Below, in pieces: positions 29,775-39,543 of a DNA stretch of 64,000 nucleotides. The notes below the pieces were generated by a model, which worked only from the letters and a program-made list of their open reading frames with translations, ran no database searches and was not told the origin of the DNA. Both the position numbers and the translations under genes were made by a program. Position 1 is the first letter of the stretch; each line of letters starts with the position of its first letter. The DNA is from Streptococcus oralis (GTDB taxonomy: Bacteria; Bacillota; Bacilli; Lactobacillales; Streptococcaceae): assembly GCF_021497885.1 (NCBI RefSeq), contig NZ_CP046523.1:1779501-1843500 (forward strand), in the 5' to 3' direction.

Positions 29775-31140
29775 AGCTTCTAATCAGCTCCTCTACTAAT
29801 TCAATATGGGTGTAGTAATCGGCGATTCGCACGTTTTCATCTCCACCGTGGTCTCGGCTATTGGCATTTCCTAGACCGAAAGCCACCATTGGCACTTCCA
29901 GGGCGTCAAAGACCGTATGCATCGGTCCTGTTCCCGCTGTTGTTGGCAAGACTGATACGCCCTGTGGATAGAATTTCTTGGCCAACTCGATCACATTGAG
30001 AATGGCTGGCGCACTCATATCGCTTCGATAGCTCATCTCTCCCAAGGTATAGTATAATTCTACCTTATCAAAGCCATTTTTGTCTAGCTGTTTCCGAATT
30101 TTTTCCAGAACATCATGCGGTTCTAGGCCAGGAACCAAACGAACCTCTAGCTTAGCACTAGCTTCTGCTGGCAAAATCGTTTTAACCCCTTGCCCTTGAT
30201 AACCTGACTGAATCCCTTCGATATTAAGGGCTGGCTCGAAAAAGAAACGTTTTAGAAAGGCTGCGCGGTCCTCTTGTAAGAGAGGCAATTCCAAGCCATA
30301 AATGCGACTAATTTCCTCAGGATTGCGTTGGGCATAGGTATCTACCAAGGCTAGTTCTCGTTCATTTGGCTCTTGAACATCCTCGTACAAGCCTTCTACT
30401 AGGATTCGGCCATCTGCTGCACGTAGACTACTTAAGGCCTGGATAAGATACCATGGAGCTGATTCCACGACACCACCATAACTCGAGTGGATATCCACAT
30501 CCGCACTTTTCACCTTAGCATCAAAGGTCACAATCCCCTTGTTTCCGCCAGAGATTTCCAGCTGTTCCAAGGCGTTCTTGGTCCCTTGTTCCCAGACTAG
30601 CAAGTCCGCCCCACGCAGTTTGTCTGCGTGTTTCTCTAAATACTTATCTAGATCCATGGAAGCAGATTCCTCTGCCCCTTCCATGATAAAGCTGATATTG
30701 ACAGGCAGGTCATCATGGTGCTGCATATACTTTCTCAAAGCACTCAAACGAGCTGTGATGTGGCCTTTGTCGTCGTCAACCCCACGTCCATACATAAAGC
30801 CATTTCGCACAGAAAGGGTAAAAGGATCCTCTGTCCACAACTGGTCGCCATCCGCTGGCACGGTGTCATAGTGATTATAGAAGATCAAGGTCTTGGCATC
30901 TGGACGCGAACTCTTGAAATGCGCCATGACAAAGGGAGCCGTGTAAGTCTCATCAATCTCCACTTCAGCCCCAACACGTTTGAAAATCTCACCCAGATAG
31001 TTTGCGACTTCCTTGAGTCCAACCTGCTGAGCAAAGACTGATTTCTTGGAAATCAAGGTACGCAAAACTTCAAAATAATGCTGGGCCACATGATCCTTTT
31101 CAAATTTTTCAATCTGCTCTTGTTCGCTAGGAAAAACCAT
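29767..31140 (-). CDS. M20 family metallopeptidase in the methionine operon
   Basis: 457 residues. Zinc-ligand motifs [19 protein letters not shown] (bridging Asp) and EGAEES with the catalytic Glu, then a dimerisation domain and a final His ([10 protein letters not shown]). It lacks a signal peptide, so it is cytoplasmic. Lying between metQ and metN, it probably releases methionine from imported dipeptides or acyl-methionine; that is inference from operon membership. The family also includes succinyl-diaminopimelate desuccinylase-like enzymes. Confidence 0.9.
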   Translation of the reverse strand: MVFPSEQEQIEKFEKDHVAQHYFEVLRTLISKKSVFAQQVGLKEVANYLGEIFKRVGAEVEIDETYTAPFVMAHFKSSRPDAKTLIFYNHYDTVPADGDQLWTEDPFTLSVRNGFMYGRGVDDDKGHITARLSALRKYMQHHDDLPVNISFIMEGAEESASMDLDKYLEKHADKLRGADLLVWEQGTKNALEQLEISGGNKGIVTFDAKVKSADVDIHSSYGGVVESAPWYLIQALSSLRAADGRILVEGLYEDVQEPNERELALVDTYAQRNPEEISRIYGLELPLLQEDRAAFLKRFFFEPALNIEGIQSGYQGQGVKTILPAEASAKLEVRLVPGLEPHDVLEKIRKQLDKNGFDKVELYYTLGEMSYRSDMSAPAILNVIELAKKFYPQGVSVLPTTAGTGPMHTVFDALEVPMVAFGLGNANSRDHGGDENVRIADYYTHIELVEELIRSYE

Positions 31141-31258
31141 TTTCTCTCTCTTTCTACTACGTACTTGCGTCCTTGGAACGACTGCAAGTGCTTCTTTAAA
31201 ATCAACTCTCTATACAAAAGCAAGAGGTGGAAACTCTCTCCCACCTCCCTGTGTCTTA

Positions 31259-32113
31259 TTACCAAACTGGTTGGTCCAAACCGTCTGATGTTTCTTCGAT
31301 AACTTTTTTCACTTCATCAGTGTGGTAAGCTGCAATAATTTTCTTGATGGCATCCGCTTTAGGTGATGACTCCCAATCTTTTTTCGCAACGATGATGTTG
31401 TACCATTGTTTTGAGTTTTCGTCAGCTTGTTCTTTGAAGAGTGCTTTCTTGTAGTCCAATTTTGCTTCTGTAACGAAGGTATTGTTTACGACGGCAGCGT
31501 CAACTGATGACAATGAACGAGCGGTTTGGCTAGCGTCCAATTCAGTGATTTTCAAATTCTTTGGATTTTCTTTGATGTTTGCGATAGTAGCAAGTTCAGT
31601 TCCAGAAACGTCCAATTTAATCAAACCAGCTGATTGAAGCAAGTAAAGCGCGCGGCTTTCGTTTGTTGCATCGTTTGGTACAGCAATTTCACCCTTATCT
31701 GGGATTTCTTCCACCTTCGTGTACTTGTTTTCTTCTCCATTTTTACCTGAGTAAAGGCGGATTGGTGAGATGTAGGTATCTGCAATCGCTACAAGGTCTT
31801 TCCCGTTTTCTTTGTTCCAGTTGTTCAAGAAGTTGTAGTGTTGGAAGGCATTCAAGTCTACTTCGCCATCAGCAGTTGCCTTGTTTGGTTGAGAGTAGTC
31901 AGTGAACTCTGTGAATTCCAATTTAATACCATCTTTTTTAACCAATTCTTGGATTTTATCCCAACGTTTTTCTTCAGAACCACTGCGGTTAACTGTTGCG
32001 ATTTTAACAACTGTTTCATTGTCCGCTTTCTTTTCTGAATTTCCGCAAGCTGCAAGAGCCAAACCTGCGACTGTAGCGATAGCTACTACACCGAGCCATT
32101 TTTTGATTTTCAT
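31259..32113 (-). CDS. metQ: Methionine-binding lipoprotein MetQ
   Basis: 284 residues from the ATG at 32113, with AAAGGAGATGGAATC upstream. Signal peptide with lipobox LAAC at about 18-21, so it is lipid-anchored outside the membrane. The body is NlpA family (KIATVNRSGSEEKRWDKIQ, YINPIRLYSGK-like region, VVNNTFVTEA). It delivers methionine to MetN-MetI. The last residues are QPVW, as in the family. Regulated by the MET-box upstream. Confidence 0.94.
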   Translation of the reverse strand: MKIKKWLGVVAIATVAGLALAACGNSEKKADNETVVKIATVNRSGSEEKRWDKIQELVKKDGIKLEFTEFTDYSQPNKATADGEVDLNAFQHYNFLNNWNKENGKDLVAIADTYISPIRLYSGKNGEENKYTKVEEIPDKGEIAVPNDATNESRALYLLQSAGLIKLDVSGTELATIANIKENPKNLKITELDASQTARSLSSVDAAVVNNTFVTEAKLDYKKALFKEQADENSKQWYNIIVAKKDWESSPKADAIKKIIAAYHTDEVKKVIEETSDGLDQPVW

Positions 32114-32191
32114 GATTCCATCTCCTTTAAAAATAATACTGTAATAGTATCTCATACTTTATTTGATTTCGCAAATTGTTATTAGATAGGC

Positions 32192-32218
32192 AGACATATA
32201 GTTTAAAACTATATGTCT
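32192..32218. promoter_or_regulatory. MET-box (MtaR/MetR-type operator) upstream of metQ
   Basis: A perfect 27-base palindrome centred on 32205. Its core TATAGTTTAAAACTATA (32197-32213) is an exact match to the streptococcal MET-box consensus TATAGTTTnAAACTATA, bound by the LysR-type methionine regulator MtaR/MetR. It lies 80 bases upstream of metQ. Confidence 0.88.
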
Positions 32219-32267
32219 AAAAATTAGAAAATCATCCGCCTTTCTCAGACTGAATGATTTCATAAGA

Positions 32268-33146
<879 letters not shown>

Positions 33147-33181
33147 TTAACAGAAAAAAATTTTTTTCGCCATTATATGAT

Positions 33182-33207
33182 ACCTATCTCGGTGATAGGT
33201 TTTTTTT
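33182..33207 (+). terminator. Plus-strand-facing hairpin upstream of the binding-protein gene
   Basis: ACCTATC (33182-33188) pairs with GATAGGT (33194-33200), followed by seven T on the plus strand, although both flanking genes are on the minus strand. It could block antisense transcription into azlD. See finding. Confidence 0.6.
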
Positions 33208-33215
33208 ATGGCTGA

Positions 33216-33539
33216 CTAAAAGACCAGACGCAAGACTGCAATCAGGACTACTCCAAAAAGAACCGTACCCACTAGATTGCGGTAGCGGAAGGCTACCAAT
33301 GCCGTTGGAAAGACTGCTAAAAAGTCCAGCCATTTGATTTGGGGAAGGCTCCCAACCTTGCCGGTCACTACGCTTGAAAGGATCAAGGCAAAGATAATGG
33401 AAACAGGTAAGAACTTCAAAAACTGCTCAACGATAGCTGGCAACCCCTTGTACTTAACCAAGATGAAAGGAATCATACGGGGAATCCAAGTCACCAATCC
33501 AGAAAAGACGATTGCCATTAATATATACTTACTGACCAT
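33216..33539 (-). CDS. azlD: AzlD family branched-chain amino acid exporter subunit
   Basis: A 107-residue protein with four hydrophobic helices, including the family segment TWIPRMIPFILVKYKGLP. With AzlC it forms a two-component exporter for branched-chain amino acids. It overlaps the end of azlC by 11 bp, implying coupled translation. Confidence 0.92.
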   Translation of the reverse strand: MVSKYILMAIVFSGLVTWIPRMIPFILVKYKGLPAIVEQFLKFLPVSIIFALILSSVVTGKVGSLPQIKWLDFLAVFPTALVAFRYRNLVGTVLFGVVLIAVLRLVF

Positions 33540-34224
33540 CTAAGACCACCCCCATGGTACAACCTAGCAAGGTCGCAAACAGAACAGCTAGCGACTGAGT
33601 CACCACCGTCAAGAGCAAAAAGAAAGACACCGCAACAACTGCTAGGATCAGCAGCAGATTGCGGACAGGGACCCGTCTTTGCATAATCTGAAATTGCGAA
33701 GTAAAAATCCCGATAAACATCCCAACAAGGGCAAAGTCTAATCCAAAGACCTCAGGATTTGGAAGAAGGGCACCTAAAGCTGTCCCCGCAACTGTCCCAA
33801 TAAACCAGGCTACATAACTATTGAGATTGTTCCCGTGCATCCACATGGGATGAACCTTATCTGTATGGGCTAATTCTCCCATCAAAACCCCATAGGTCTC
33901 ATCTGTCAGGAGACTGGACATACCGATATTTTGCCAGAGACTAGTATGACGGAAATAAGTCGACGCATGCAAGCTCAGCAAAAAGAGTCGCAAGTTGATC
34001 AAAAAGACCGTCATAGCAATAGCTGCTACAGGCGCTTGTACTGCAATCAATGCCAACATGGCAAACTGGGCGCTCCCAGCATAAACAAAGAAGCTCATCA
34101 AGCCCATCTCAACAGGTGTCACATAAGGTGCACCGATAATCCCGCAAGCCAGACCAATGCTGACATAGCCAAGGGCAGTCGGCATGGCAGCCTGTACACC
34201 TTCCCAAAATCCTTTTTCTTTCAT
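33529..34224 (-). CDS. azlC: AzlC family branched-chain amino acid exporter
   Basis: A 231-residue membrane protein. The family motif region FFVYAGSAQFAMLALI and the LRLFLLSLHAS-type loop are present, with about six to seven helices. It pairs with AzlD to export leucine and related amino acids or analogues. A -10 (TATAAT, minus strand, 34284-34289) lies 60 bases upstream of the start. Confidence 0.92.
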   Translation of the reverse strand: MKEKGFWEGVQAAMPTALGYVSIGLACGIIGAPYVTPVEMGLMSFFVYAGSAQFAMLALIAVQAPVAAIAMTVFLINLRLFLLSLHASTYFRHTSLWQNIGMSSLLTDETYGVLMGELAHTDKVHPMWMHGNNLNSYVAWFIGTVAGTALGALLPNPEVFGLDFALVGMFIGIFTSQFQIMQRRVPVRNLLLILAVVAVSFFLLLTVVTQSLAVLFATLLGCTMGVVLDGQ

Positions 34225-34367
34225 CTTTCTCCTCTTATTCTCTTCGATTGAGGCTGTTCAAGGTCACAGCCACAGCAAGGACTATTATAACACATTAAAA
34301 GAAGAGAAAAAAGTTTAGAGTTTGAAACTAGTAGCTAGCAAAAAATGCTGAAATCCCATGAGTGTTA

Positions 34368-34973
34368 TTAATGCATCCTAAACTGATCCACCCGAATAGT
34401 ATACTTTTTATCTTCAATTTCTTTAGCATCTTCATCTTCTGTCGGATAAACATCGATCCAAAATTCTCTCCTTTGTCCTTTCAACTTGACTTTATAGCGA
34501 TAGCCGTCATCGTATAGTCCTACCGTCTCGGTAGTTACAGATTGAACATTTGGAAGAGCTTCAATTTCTTTTTTTATAGTCTGGGATAGATTGTTGAGCA
34601 CTACATATTGCTCCCCTTTTGAAGCTACAGGAATATGAACTGTCGCTTTTTCCAAGCGATGTGATTTTGAAAATGTGAATCTTGCTCGACCTGTATAACC
34701 ATTCAAAGCAATATTTTCGTAATCATAGAAAAGACGCCCTGTTTTATAGAAATAAGGGTCTTCAGCACGCCAAGTATCGCGATAGGCCATTTCTGTTTCC
34801 TCCTCCACTTCGCTAGCCTCTCCAAATACTTCTTCAAAGGATTTAGGAGACATGCCGAATGAAAGGGATTCAAACAAGACCAGTTGTGTCTTTTTGATAT
34901 TCTGGCAAGCTGATAAAAGCATGAGTAAAGCTCCAAGAGCAAGCAGACTACTGATTATTTTTGTAAATTTCAT
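34368..34973 (-). CDS. Putative lipoprotein of unknown function
   Basis: 201 residues. Signal peptide with the lipobox LLSAC (Cys23). The mature part begins QNIKKTQLVLF and contains SFGMSPKSFEEVFGEASEVEEE, a pattern seen in SmpA/OmlA-like and DUF3862-type small lipoproteins; I cannot name the family with confidence. It ends in a charged region (DEDAKEIEDKKYTIRV). It lies downstream of the CPBP gene beyond a terminator, so it is probably transcribed separately. Confidence 0.75.
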   Translation of the reverse strand: MKFTKIISSLLALGALLMLLSACQNIKKTQLVLFESLSFGMSPKSFEEVFGEASEVEEETEMAYRDTWRAEDPYFYKTGRLFYDYENIALNGYTGRARFTFSKSHRLEKATVHIPVASKGEQYVVLNNLSQTIKKEIEALPNVQSVTTETVGLYDDGYRYKVKLKGQRREFWIDVYPTEDEDAKEIEDKKYTIRVDQFRMH

Positions 34974-35104
34974 ATTTCTACTATACTAAAAAACTCTCAG
35001 ACTGACAAACTTTGATAGAATCGGATTCCGTGATTGATTTTAAAAATGCTTCTTTTTGTTTTAAATTGAGCAAGAGTCAGTAACAAACCGTCATAATAAG
35101 AAAA

Positions 35105-35126
35105 AGACTGGGCAGCCAGCCTTATC
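35105..35126 (-). terminator. Terminator of the peptide/CPBP operon
   Basis: On the minus strand AGGCTGG-CTGC-CCAGTCT forms a seven-pair stem (one G-U), followed by TTTTT. Confidence 0.7.
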
Positions 35127-35153
35127 TATGTGATGTAAAAAATTCTGCCAATC

Positions 35154-35828
35154 CTAATACCCAAACACCAATAAACTCACGATAATTAAAAAGCTATTCC
35201 ACAAGATGTGGAGTGCCATTGACCAATAAATTGAACGTGTATAACGAAAGAGCATACAGAGTAGCAGACCTGCTCCTGCATAAATGATGAAGTCTGTTAT
35301 CACCCATCCATATTGCAAAACATGGATAAGACTGAATAGAGTCGAGGAGACAATTATGTCAACATAGTATTTTTTAAATTTAGTTAGGGATGTCATCAGA
35401 AGCCCCCGAAAAACCAACTCTTCAACTATAGGAGCAATGAGACTACCGTATAAAATGCGCGTTATAAAGTAACTAATTCCTGTCAAATTAGCTGCTTCTT
35501 TCACTATTGCACTCCCATTTTGCGTGCTGGGAAAGATCCGAGTCGTTATATTTACCCACAAAAACATCAATAGAAAGGAAAGAAAGAAGATACCCAGATA
35601 GGACCAACGAAACTCGAATCGACCGTACTCTTTCCAACGTTGACTCTTTACAAGAACCACAGTAGCAACAATTCCCTCAATTACTATCAATAAAATTTGA
35701 ATCCCATAAAATCCCAAATCAGATAACTGGCTCACTGAGTCTAATTTTGCTACAAGATTAAAAATCAAGTAATAGGACACAAGCACCAAAATGGTCCCTA
35801 GATAAAATTTCGTTTCTTTCCCTTTCAT
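35154..35828 (-). CDS. CPBP intramembrane protease linked to the double-glycine peptide
   Basis: 224 residues, seven to eight helices. Catalytic motifs EELVFRG, SLIHVLQY (His) and HILWNS. In streptococcal peptide loci such Abi-type proteins give self-immunity or process peptides; here the gene starts 18 bases after the small double-glycine peptide gene, so the two form one operon. Which of the two roles applies cannot be told from sequence. Confidence 0.88.
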   Translation of the reverse strand: MKGKETKFYLGTILVLVSYYLIFNLVAKLDSVSQLSDLGFYGIQILLIVIEGIVATVVLVKSQRWKEYGRFEFRWSYLGIFFLSFLLMFLWVNITTRIFPSTQNGSAIVKEAANLTGISYFITRILYGSLIAPIVEELVFRGLLMTSLTKFKKYYVDIIVSSTLFSLIHVLQYGWVITDFIIYAGAGLLLCMLFRYTRSIYWSMALHILWNSFLIIVSLLVFGY

Positions 35829-35846
35829 AGTTGATCCTTTTAAGTT

Positions 35847-36059
35847 TTATTTACGTCTTCTTTCAGCCAAACCTGCCCAGAGTCCTTTCATCCAATCAAA
35901 AGCTCCGTAAGGGCTTGGTCCAATACCTCCGCCTCCCCAAATCGGTAAAGCAATTCCACCACCATTGCCTGGGTTAACCACAAGGCTTCCTCCGTAAACT
36001 GCCTCTAACTCCACTTCTGTTAGTTCCATTGTTTCTGCAAATTGTAAATTCAACATCAT
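35847..36059 (-). CDS. Double-glycine leader peptide (VP1/bacteriocin-like)
   Basis: A 70-residue secreted peptide precursor. The leader MELTEVELEAVYGG ends in the Gly-Gly cut site used by ComA/BlpA-type peptidase exporters. The predicted mature part of about 45 residues starts SLVVNPGNGGG, is rich in Gly, Pro and Trp (PIWGGGGIGPSPYG) and ends in basic residues ERRRK. Two ATGs in tandem have AAGGAG upstream. Its place beside an SHP and an Rgg gene resembles the pneumococcal Rgg144-VP1 locus, where the peptide signals and promotes biofilm; a bacteriocin role is the alternative. Confidence 0.82.
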   Translation of the reverse strand: MMLNLQFAETMELTEVELEAVYGGSLVVNPGNGGGIALPIWGGGGIGPSPYGAFDWMKGLWAGLAERRRK

Positions 36060-36162
36060 TTACACTCCTTCAATTATGTTATTTGTAAACCACTTCTGCG
36101 ACCTAGGATTTGCTTCAAATGTCTTACAAGAACAGTGTAACACGAAAATTGGCTTATTTTAG

Positions 36163-36243
36163 AAAATCGCATATTTGATATTTTTTCTCATGGAAATTTC
36201 ACATTTGCGATTTTGATTGATTTGATTATTTCACTGATATAAT
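36163..36243. promoter_or_regulatory. Inverted repeat and promoter between the peptide operon and the SHP gene
   Basis: AAAATCGCA (36163-36171) and TGCGATTTT (36206-36214) are perfect inverted copies 34 bases apart, likely the Rgg operator. The plus-strand -10 TATAAT (36238-36243) lies 23 bases further on and drives the SHP gene. The same dyad sits about 105 bases upstream of the minus-strand peptide gene. Confidence 0.65.
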
Positions 36244-36272
36244 ATAGTTACCATTATGTAGGAGGACATGAA

Positions 36273-36338
36273 ATGAAGAAACAAATCATAGCATTATTGA
36301 CAATCGTTGCTGATATTATTATCATTTCCCATCTTTAG
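36273..36338 (+). CDS. Short hydrophobic peptide (SHP) pheromone precursor
   Basis: 21 residues: MKKQIIALLTIV, then ADIIIISHL. This is the classic SHP layout: two to three basic residues, a hydrophobic core, and an Asp or Glu before an isoleucine-rich C-terminus; the mature pheromone probably starts at the Asp. TAGGAGGAC precedes the ATG. The gene is convergent with the rgg gene, its stop one base from the rgg stop, exactly as in known rgg-shp pairs. The peptide would be exported (PptAB), trimmed, re-imported by the oligopeptide permease and bound by Rgg. Confidence 0.85.
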   Translation: MKKQIIALLTIVADIIIISHL

Positions 36339-37202
36339 CTAATCGATAAGTTCTTTATATTGCTGTAAGCGTAGTTCAAAAAGGGCTGTTAATTGTGGAT
36401 TTTCTAATATTTGCAGAGATTGGATAAAGTGTTCAATCTCTTTTTGATTGCTTCCCTTAGTTTGAAGGAAAACACTCATCTTCTTTAAAAATTGCCACAA
36501 TAATTTCTCAAAAACATCATACGGACGAAGCATGCTCTCCAACTCGGACTCAAAGATTGGGATGTAAGAGAAAAGCTTACGCTCTATGAGCTCTGATATG
36601 ATATTCAGATAGCCACTTTTCATATACAGTCTATTGTGTGCCAATTCTTTAAATTCCTTGGATTTTTCGAGTAAGGAGGTTGATAAAAAGATCAGATCTT
36701 GATTACTCAAGAAGGGCATGGTATTGCAAAAAAGATAGAGTTCAAACCAGGTCCAAGACTCGATAGCATAGAGGTAGCTAGTCAAAAACTCGCTATCCTC
36801 CTCTTCTAGCAGATAGTTTTTATCCAGAGAATGGATAGCGTTTTTAATCACAATAGCATTCAAACGACGATAGGTCTGCGCTATCTGTTCCTGCTCGACC
36901 TTCTCTAATAGTTGCTCTAAACCCGCTATATCTTGATGGGCAAAGCGATCCACAACCTTTCGACCAAATCGCATATGGGGAGATTCTTGGTAGTTATTAA
37001 GCTTGTGCCCAAACTCATCAAAGGTCACATTTATCCCTTGGATAGCTAGGATCAGCTTATCCGCAGACAGCATAGACTGTCCTAGTTCAAACTTGGATAG
37101 CTGGGATGCTGTCAGTCCATCACAAGCTACATCTGACTGCTTGAGTTTTCGCGCCAAGCGTAATTCCTTGTAAAATTCTCCCAATTCCTGTTTTTCAATC
37201 AT
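36339..37202 (-). CDS. Rgg family quorum-sensing regulator
   Basis: 287 residues. N-terminal Cro/CI helix-turn-helix (KQSDVACDGLTASQLSKFELGQ) followed by a long helical, TPR-like peptide-binding domain. Its partner SHP gene is convergent and immediately downstream. It probably activates the SHP gene and the double-glycine peptide-CPBP operon through the dyad at 36163-36214. I avoid a specific Rgg number because the SHP sequence determines the pherotype. Confidence 0.9.
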   Translation of the reverse strand: MIEKQELGEFYKELRLARKLKQSDVACDGLTASQLSKFELGQSMLSADKLILAIQGINVTFDEFGHKLNNYQESPHMRFGRKVVDRFAHQDIAGLEQLLEKVEQEQIAQTYRRLNAIVIKNAIHSLDKNYLLEEEDSEFLTSYLYAIESWTWFELYLFCNTMPFLSNQDLIFLSTSLLEKSKEFKELAHNRLYMKSGYLNIISELIERKLFSYIPIFESELESMLRPYDVFEKLLWQFLKKMSVFLQTKGSNQKEIEHFIQSLQILENPQLTALFELRLQQYKELID

Positions 37203-37286
37203 GGCTAAACTCCCTTTTAAAGATTCCCTTTACTATTCTATTCGTAAAAAATTTTACTTTTTTTATCATATTATAAAATATTTTAG

Positions 37287-37312
37287 CAAAAAAGCCAGCT
37301 CAAAGCTGACTC
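37287..37312 (-). terminator. Terminator after tsaD
   Basis: On the minus strand AGTCAGCT-TTG-AGCTGGCT is followed by TTTTTTGC. Confidence 0.85.
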
Positions 37313-37313
37313 T

Positions 37314-38324
37314 TTATTCTATGGTATCAAAAGCGAGACTCGGTTTGGCATTGAGATCCAAGCCTGCAAAGTTTTCTTTGTTCCACTCGCTGACGCTGGC
37401 ATAGGCAATCATGCCTGCATTGTCTCCACATAGGCGCAGAGGAGGGATAATGACCTTGACATCTGTGATTTCAGCTGCCAAGCGTTCTCTGAGACCTTTA
37501 TTGGCAGCCACGCCACCGGCCACGACTAGGGTTTTAACAGGATATTTCTCCAAAGCTTTCTTGGTTTTGGCCATAAGAATATCCATGACTGCTGCTTGGA
37601 AGGATGCACACAAATCCTCTGTAGACAGGCTTTCTCCCTTTTGCTCAGCATTATGATGGAGATTGATAAAGGCAGACTTCAAACCTGAGAATGAAAACTC
37701 TAGATTGTCCTCCTTAATCATGGCACGAGGGAAATCATAAATATCCTGCCCCTGATGAGCCAACTCATCAATCTCGCGACCTGCAGGATAGGTCAAGCCC
37801 ATGACACGACCGACCTTGTCATAAGCCTCCCCAACCGCATCATCTCGTGTCTCCCCAACAATCTTGTAATCGCCAGCCTCAGAAACATAGACCAACTCTG
37901 TGTGGCCACCGCTGACCAAGAGGGCCAACAAAGGAAACTCCAAAGGCTCCACACTCTGAGCCGCCATGAGGTGGCCAGCCATGTGGTTAACGGGGATAAG
38001 TGGTAGACCATGCGCCCAAGCAAAGGCCTTGGCAGCTGACAAACCAACTAGCAGAGCTCCAACCAATCCAGGTCCATAGGTAACCGCAACAGCTGTAACG
38101 TCCTCTTCGGTAATTCCTGCTTCTACTAGAGCCTCCTCGATACAGGCTGTAATGATCTCGACATGGTGACGACTGGCAACTTCTGGCACCACGCCCCCAA
38201 AGCGTTTGTGACTCTCAATTTGACTAGCAATGACATTGGACAAGAGCTGGTCGTCGTTTTTTAAGACGGCAACACTGGTCTCATCACAAGATGTTTCAAA
38301 TGCTAAAATATATCTATCCTTCAT
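37314..38324 (-). CDS. tsaD: tRNA N6-adenosine threonylcarbamoyltransferase TsaD
   Basis: A 336-residue ASKHA-fold enzyme that moves threonylcarbamoyl to A37 of tRNAs decoding ANN codons, working with TsaB, TsaC and TsaE. The metal motif HMAGH is visible ([11 protein letters not shown]), as are FETSCDETS at the start and the ATP-binding SGGHTEL and [10 protein letters not shown]. Overlaps rimI by 11 bp as the last gene of tsaB-rimI-tsaD. Confidence 0.97.
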   Translation of the reverse strand: MKDRYILAFETSCDETSVAVLKNDDQLLSNVIASQIESHKRFGGVVPEVASRHHVEIITACIEEALVEAGITEEDVTAVAVTYGPGLVGALLVGLSAAKAFAWAHGLPLIPVNHMAGHLMAAQSVEPLEFPLLALLVSGGHTELVYVSEAGDYKIVGETRDDAVGEAYDKVGRVMGLTYPAGREIDELAHQGQDIYDFPRAMIKEDNLEFSFSGLKSAFINLHHNAEQKGESLSTEDLCASFQAAVMDILMAKTKKALEKYPVKTLVVAGGVAANKGLRERLAAEITDVKVIIPPLRLCGDNAGMIAYASVSEWNKENFAGLDLNAKPSLAFDTIE

Positions 38325-38751
38325 CTATTTCTCTCTTCATGATGATGGCGTCCTCGACTGGGTCATGGTAATAGGACTTTCGCTCAGCGATGACCGCCAT
38401 CTTTTCTTTCTTGTAAAATGCTTGCGCTCGATGATTTGACTTTCTGACTTCAAGGAAAATTTCCTTATCTGTCGGCAATGTTGCAAACAAGGCTGATGCA
38501 ATTCCATGACCCTGATAGGCTCCTTTGACAGCGATTTGCAGGATTTCTGCCTCAAAGAGATTCTCCTGAACGGCTAGAAAGCCAATCACTTCTGTCCCAT
38601 CATAAGCCAGAGCATACCAAGTTTGGTCTTGGGACAGGTCTGCTTGGATTTGTTCCAGCGTCCAAGGACTGACTGGGTAAACATCTGCCATGACAGCGTA
38701 GATGGCTTGAGCCAGGTCAGGTTGCTGTTGGATTCGTTTGATTTCTATCAT
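38314..38751 (-). CDS. rimI: Ribosomal-protein-alanine N-acetyltransferase RimI-like
   Basis: A 145-residue GNAT enzyme. The acetyl-CoA-binding motif A is [19 protein letters not shown] (Q/RxxGxG/A), and the C-terminal [11 protein letters not shown] is the typical motif B. It overlaps tsaB by 4 bp and tsaD by 11 bp, the standard Firmicute order. The substrate is probably a ribosomal or other protein N-terminus. Confidence 0.93.
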   Translation of the reverse strand: MIEIKRIQQQPDLAQAIYAVMADVYPVSPWTLEQIQADLSQDQTWYALAYDGTEVIGFLAVQENLFEAEILQIAVKGAYQGHGIASALFATLPTDKEIFLEVRKSNHRAQAFYKKEKMAVIAERKSYYHDPVEDAIIMKREIDEG

Positions 38752-39431
38752 AGGCGTTTAATGTAAGACTCACCAGACTCGGTATGGTTCTTGAGCCAGT
38801 TTTCCTCAGCTTCTACACGCTTGAGATAGTTTGGTACAAAATCGTGCAAGGAGTCTGCTTTCTTGTCCCATGCCCAAAGAGCTAGATTAGCTGCATTTGG
38901 CAAGGTTTCCTGGTAACTAGCTTGTGGTAGCTGTTCTTGGATCTGCTCCACAAAGGGGCCAACTTCTCCGACAAAGGTTACCTGTTCAGCATTCTTGACC
39001 TGCTCTAGCACTTCCGCAAAGGACAGGTGTGCTTCTTGCATGACAGGTTTGGCATTTTCATAAAATCCTGCGTAAACATTGTTGCGACGTGCATCCATCA
39101 GGGGAACAAATAAGCCTTCTTGTTGGCGCGGTACCAGAGCCAAGAGGCTAGACATGCCAACTAACTCAATGTTCAGGGTATGAGCCAAGGTCTTGGCAGT
39201 TGCTACCGCGATTCGCAAACCTGTGTAGCTACCTGGTCCTTCAGCTACCACGATTCGATCCAAATCCTTGGGTGTCCAATCCAAACTTGCCATCAAAAAA
39301 TCGATGGCTGGCATGAGGGTAATACTGTGATTCTTCTTGATATTAATCGTCATCTCGGCAAGAACCTGCTTGTCCTCTAAAATGGCTAGAGAAAGAGCCT
39401 TGCTGGACGTATCAAAAGCTAATACTTTCAT
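38748..39431 (-). CDS. tsaB: tRNA threonylcarbamoyladenosine biosynthesis protein TsaB
   Basis: A 227-residue partner of TsaD with the start MKVLAFDTSSKALSLAIL and the motif GPGSYTGLRIAVATAKTLA. It lacks the metal ligands of TsaD and acts as a scaffold. First gene of the three-gene operon, with a promoter -10 at 39462-39467 on the minus strand. Confidence 0.96.
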   Translation of the reverse strand: MKVLAFDTSSKALSLAILEDKQVLAEMTINIKKNHSITLMPAIDFLMASLDWTPKDLDRIVVAEGPGSYTGLRIAVATAKTLAHTLNIELVGMSSLLALVPRQQEGLFVPLMDARRNNVYAGFYENAKPVMQEAHLSFAEVLEQVKNAEQVTFVGEVGPFVEQIQEQLPQASYQETLPNAANLALWAWDKKADSLHDFVPNYLKRVEAEENWLKNHTESGESYIKRL

Positions 39432-39461
39432 AACACATTCCTATCTTTTTGTCTGTTTACT

Positions 39462-39467
39462 ATTATA
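39462..39467 (-). promoter_or_regulatory. -10 element for tsaB
   Basis: TATAAT on the minus strand, about 30 bases upstream of tsaB. The -35 (TTCCCA) is weak. Confidence 0.55.
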
Positions 39468-39508
39468 CTACAAAAGCCAGCGCATGGGAATTTTCTTTAT
39501 TTCCAAAC

Positions 39509-39543
39509 AAAAGTGCCTGCCACTTAAACAAAGAGGAAGGCAC
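39509..39543 (-). terminator. Terminator-like hairpin upstream of tsaB
   Basis: GTGCCT (39513-39518) and AGGCAC (39538-39543) with inner CC/GG and CTT/AAG pairs; on the minus strand followed by TTTTGTTT. The rest of the 348-base gap 39432-39779 holds the tsaB promoter, a CTTTTC/GAAAAG hairpin at 39576-39593 and a possible GC hairpin with a T run near 39711-39741 that could end the small membrane gene. No convincing ORF was seen there. Confidence 0.55.
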
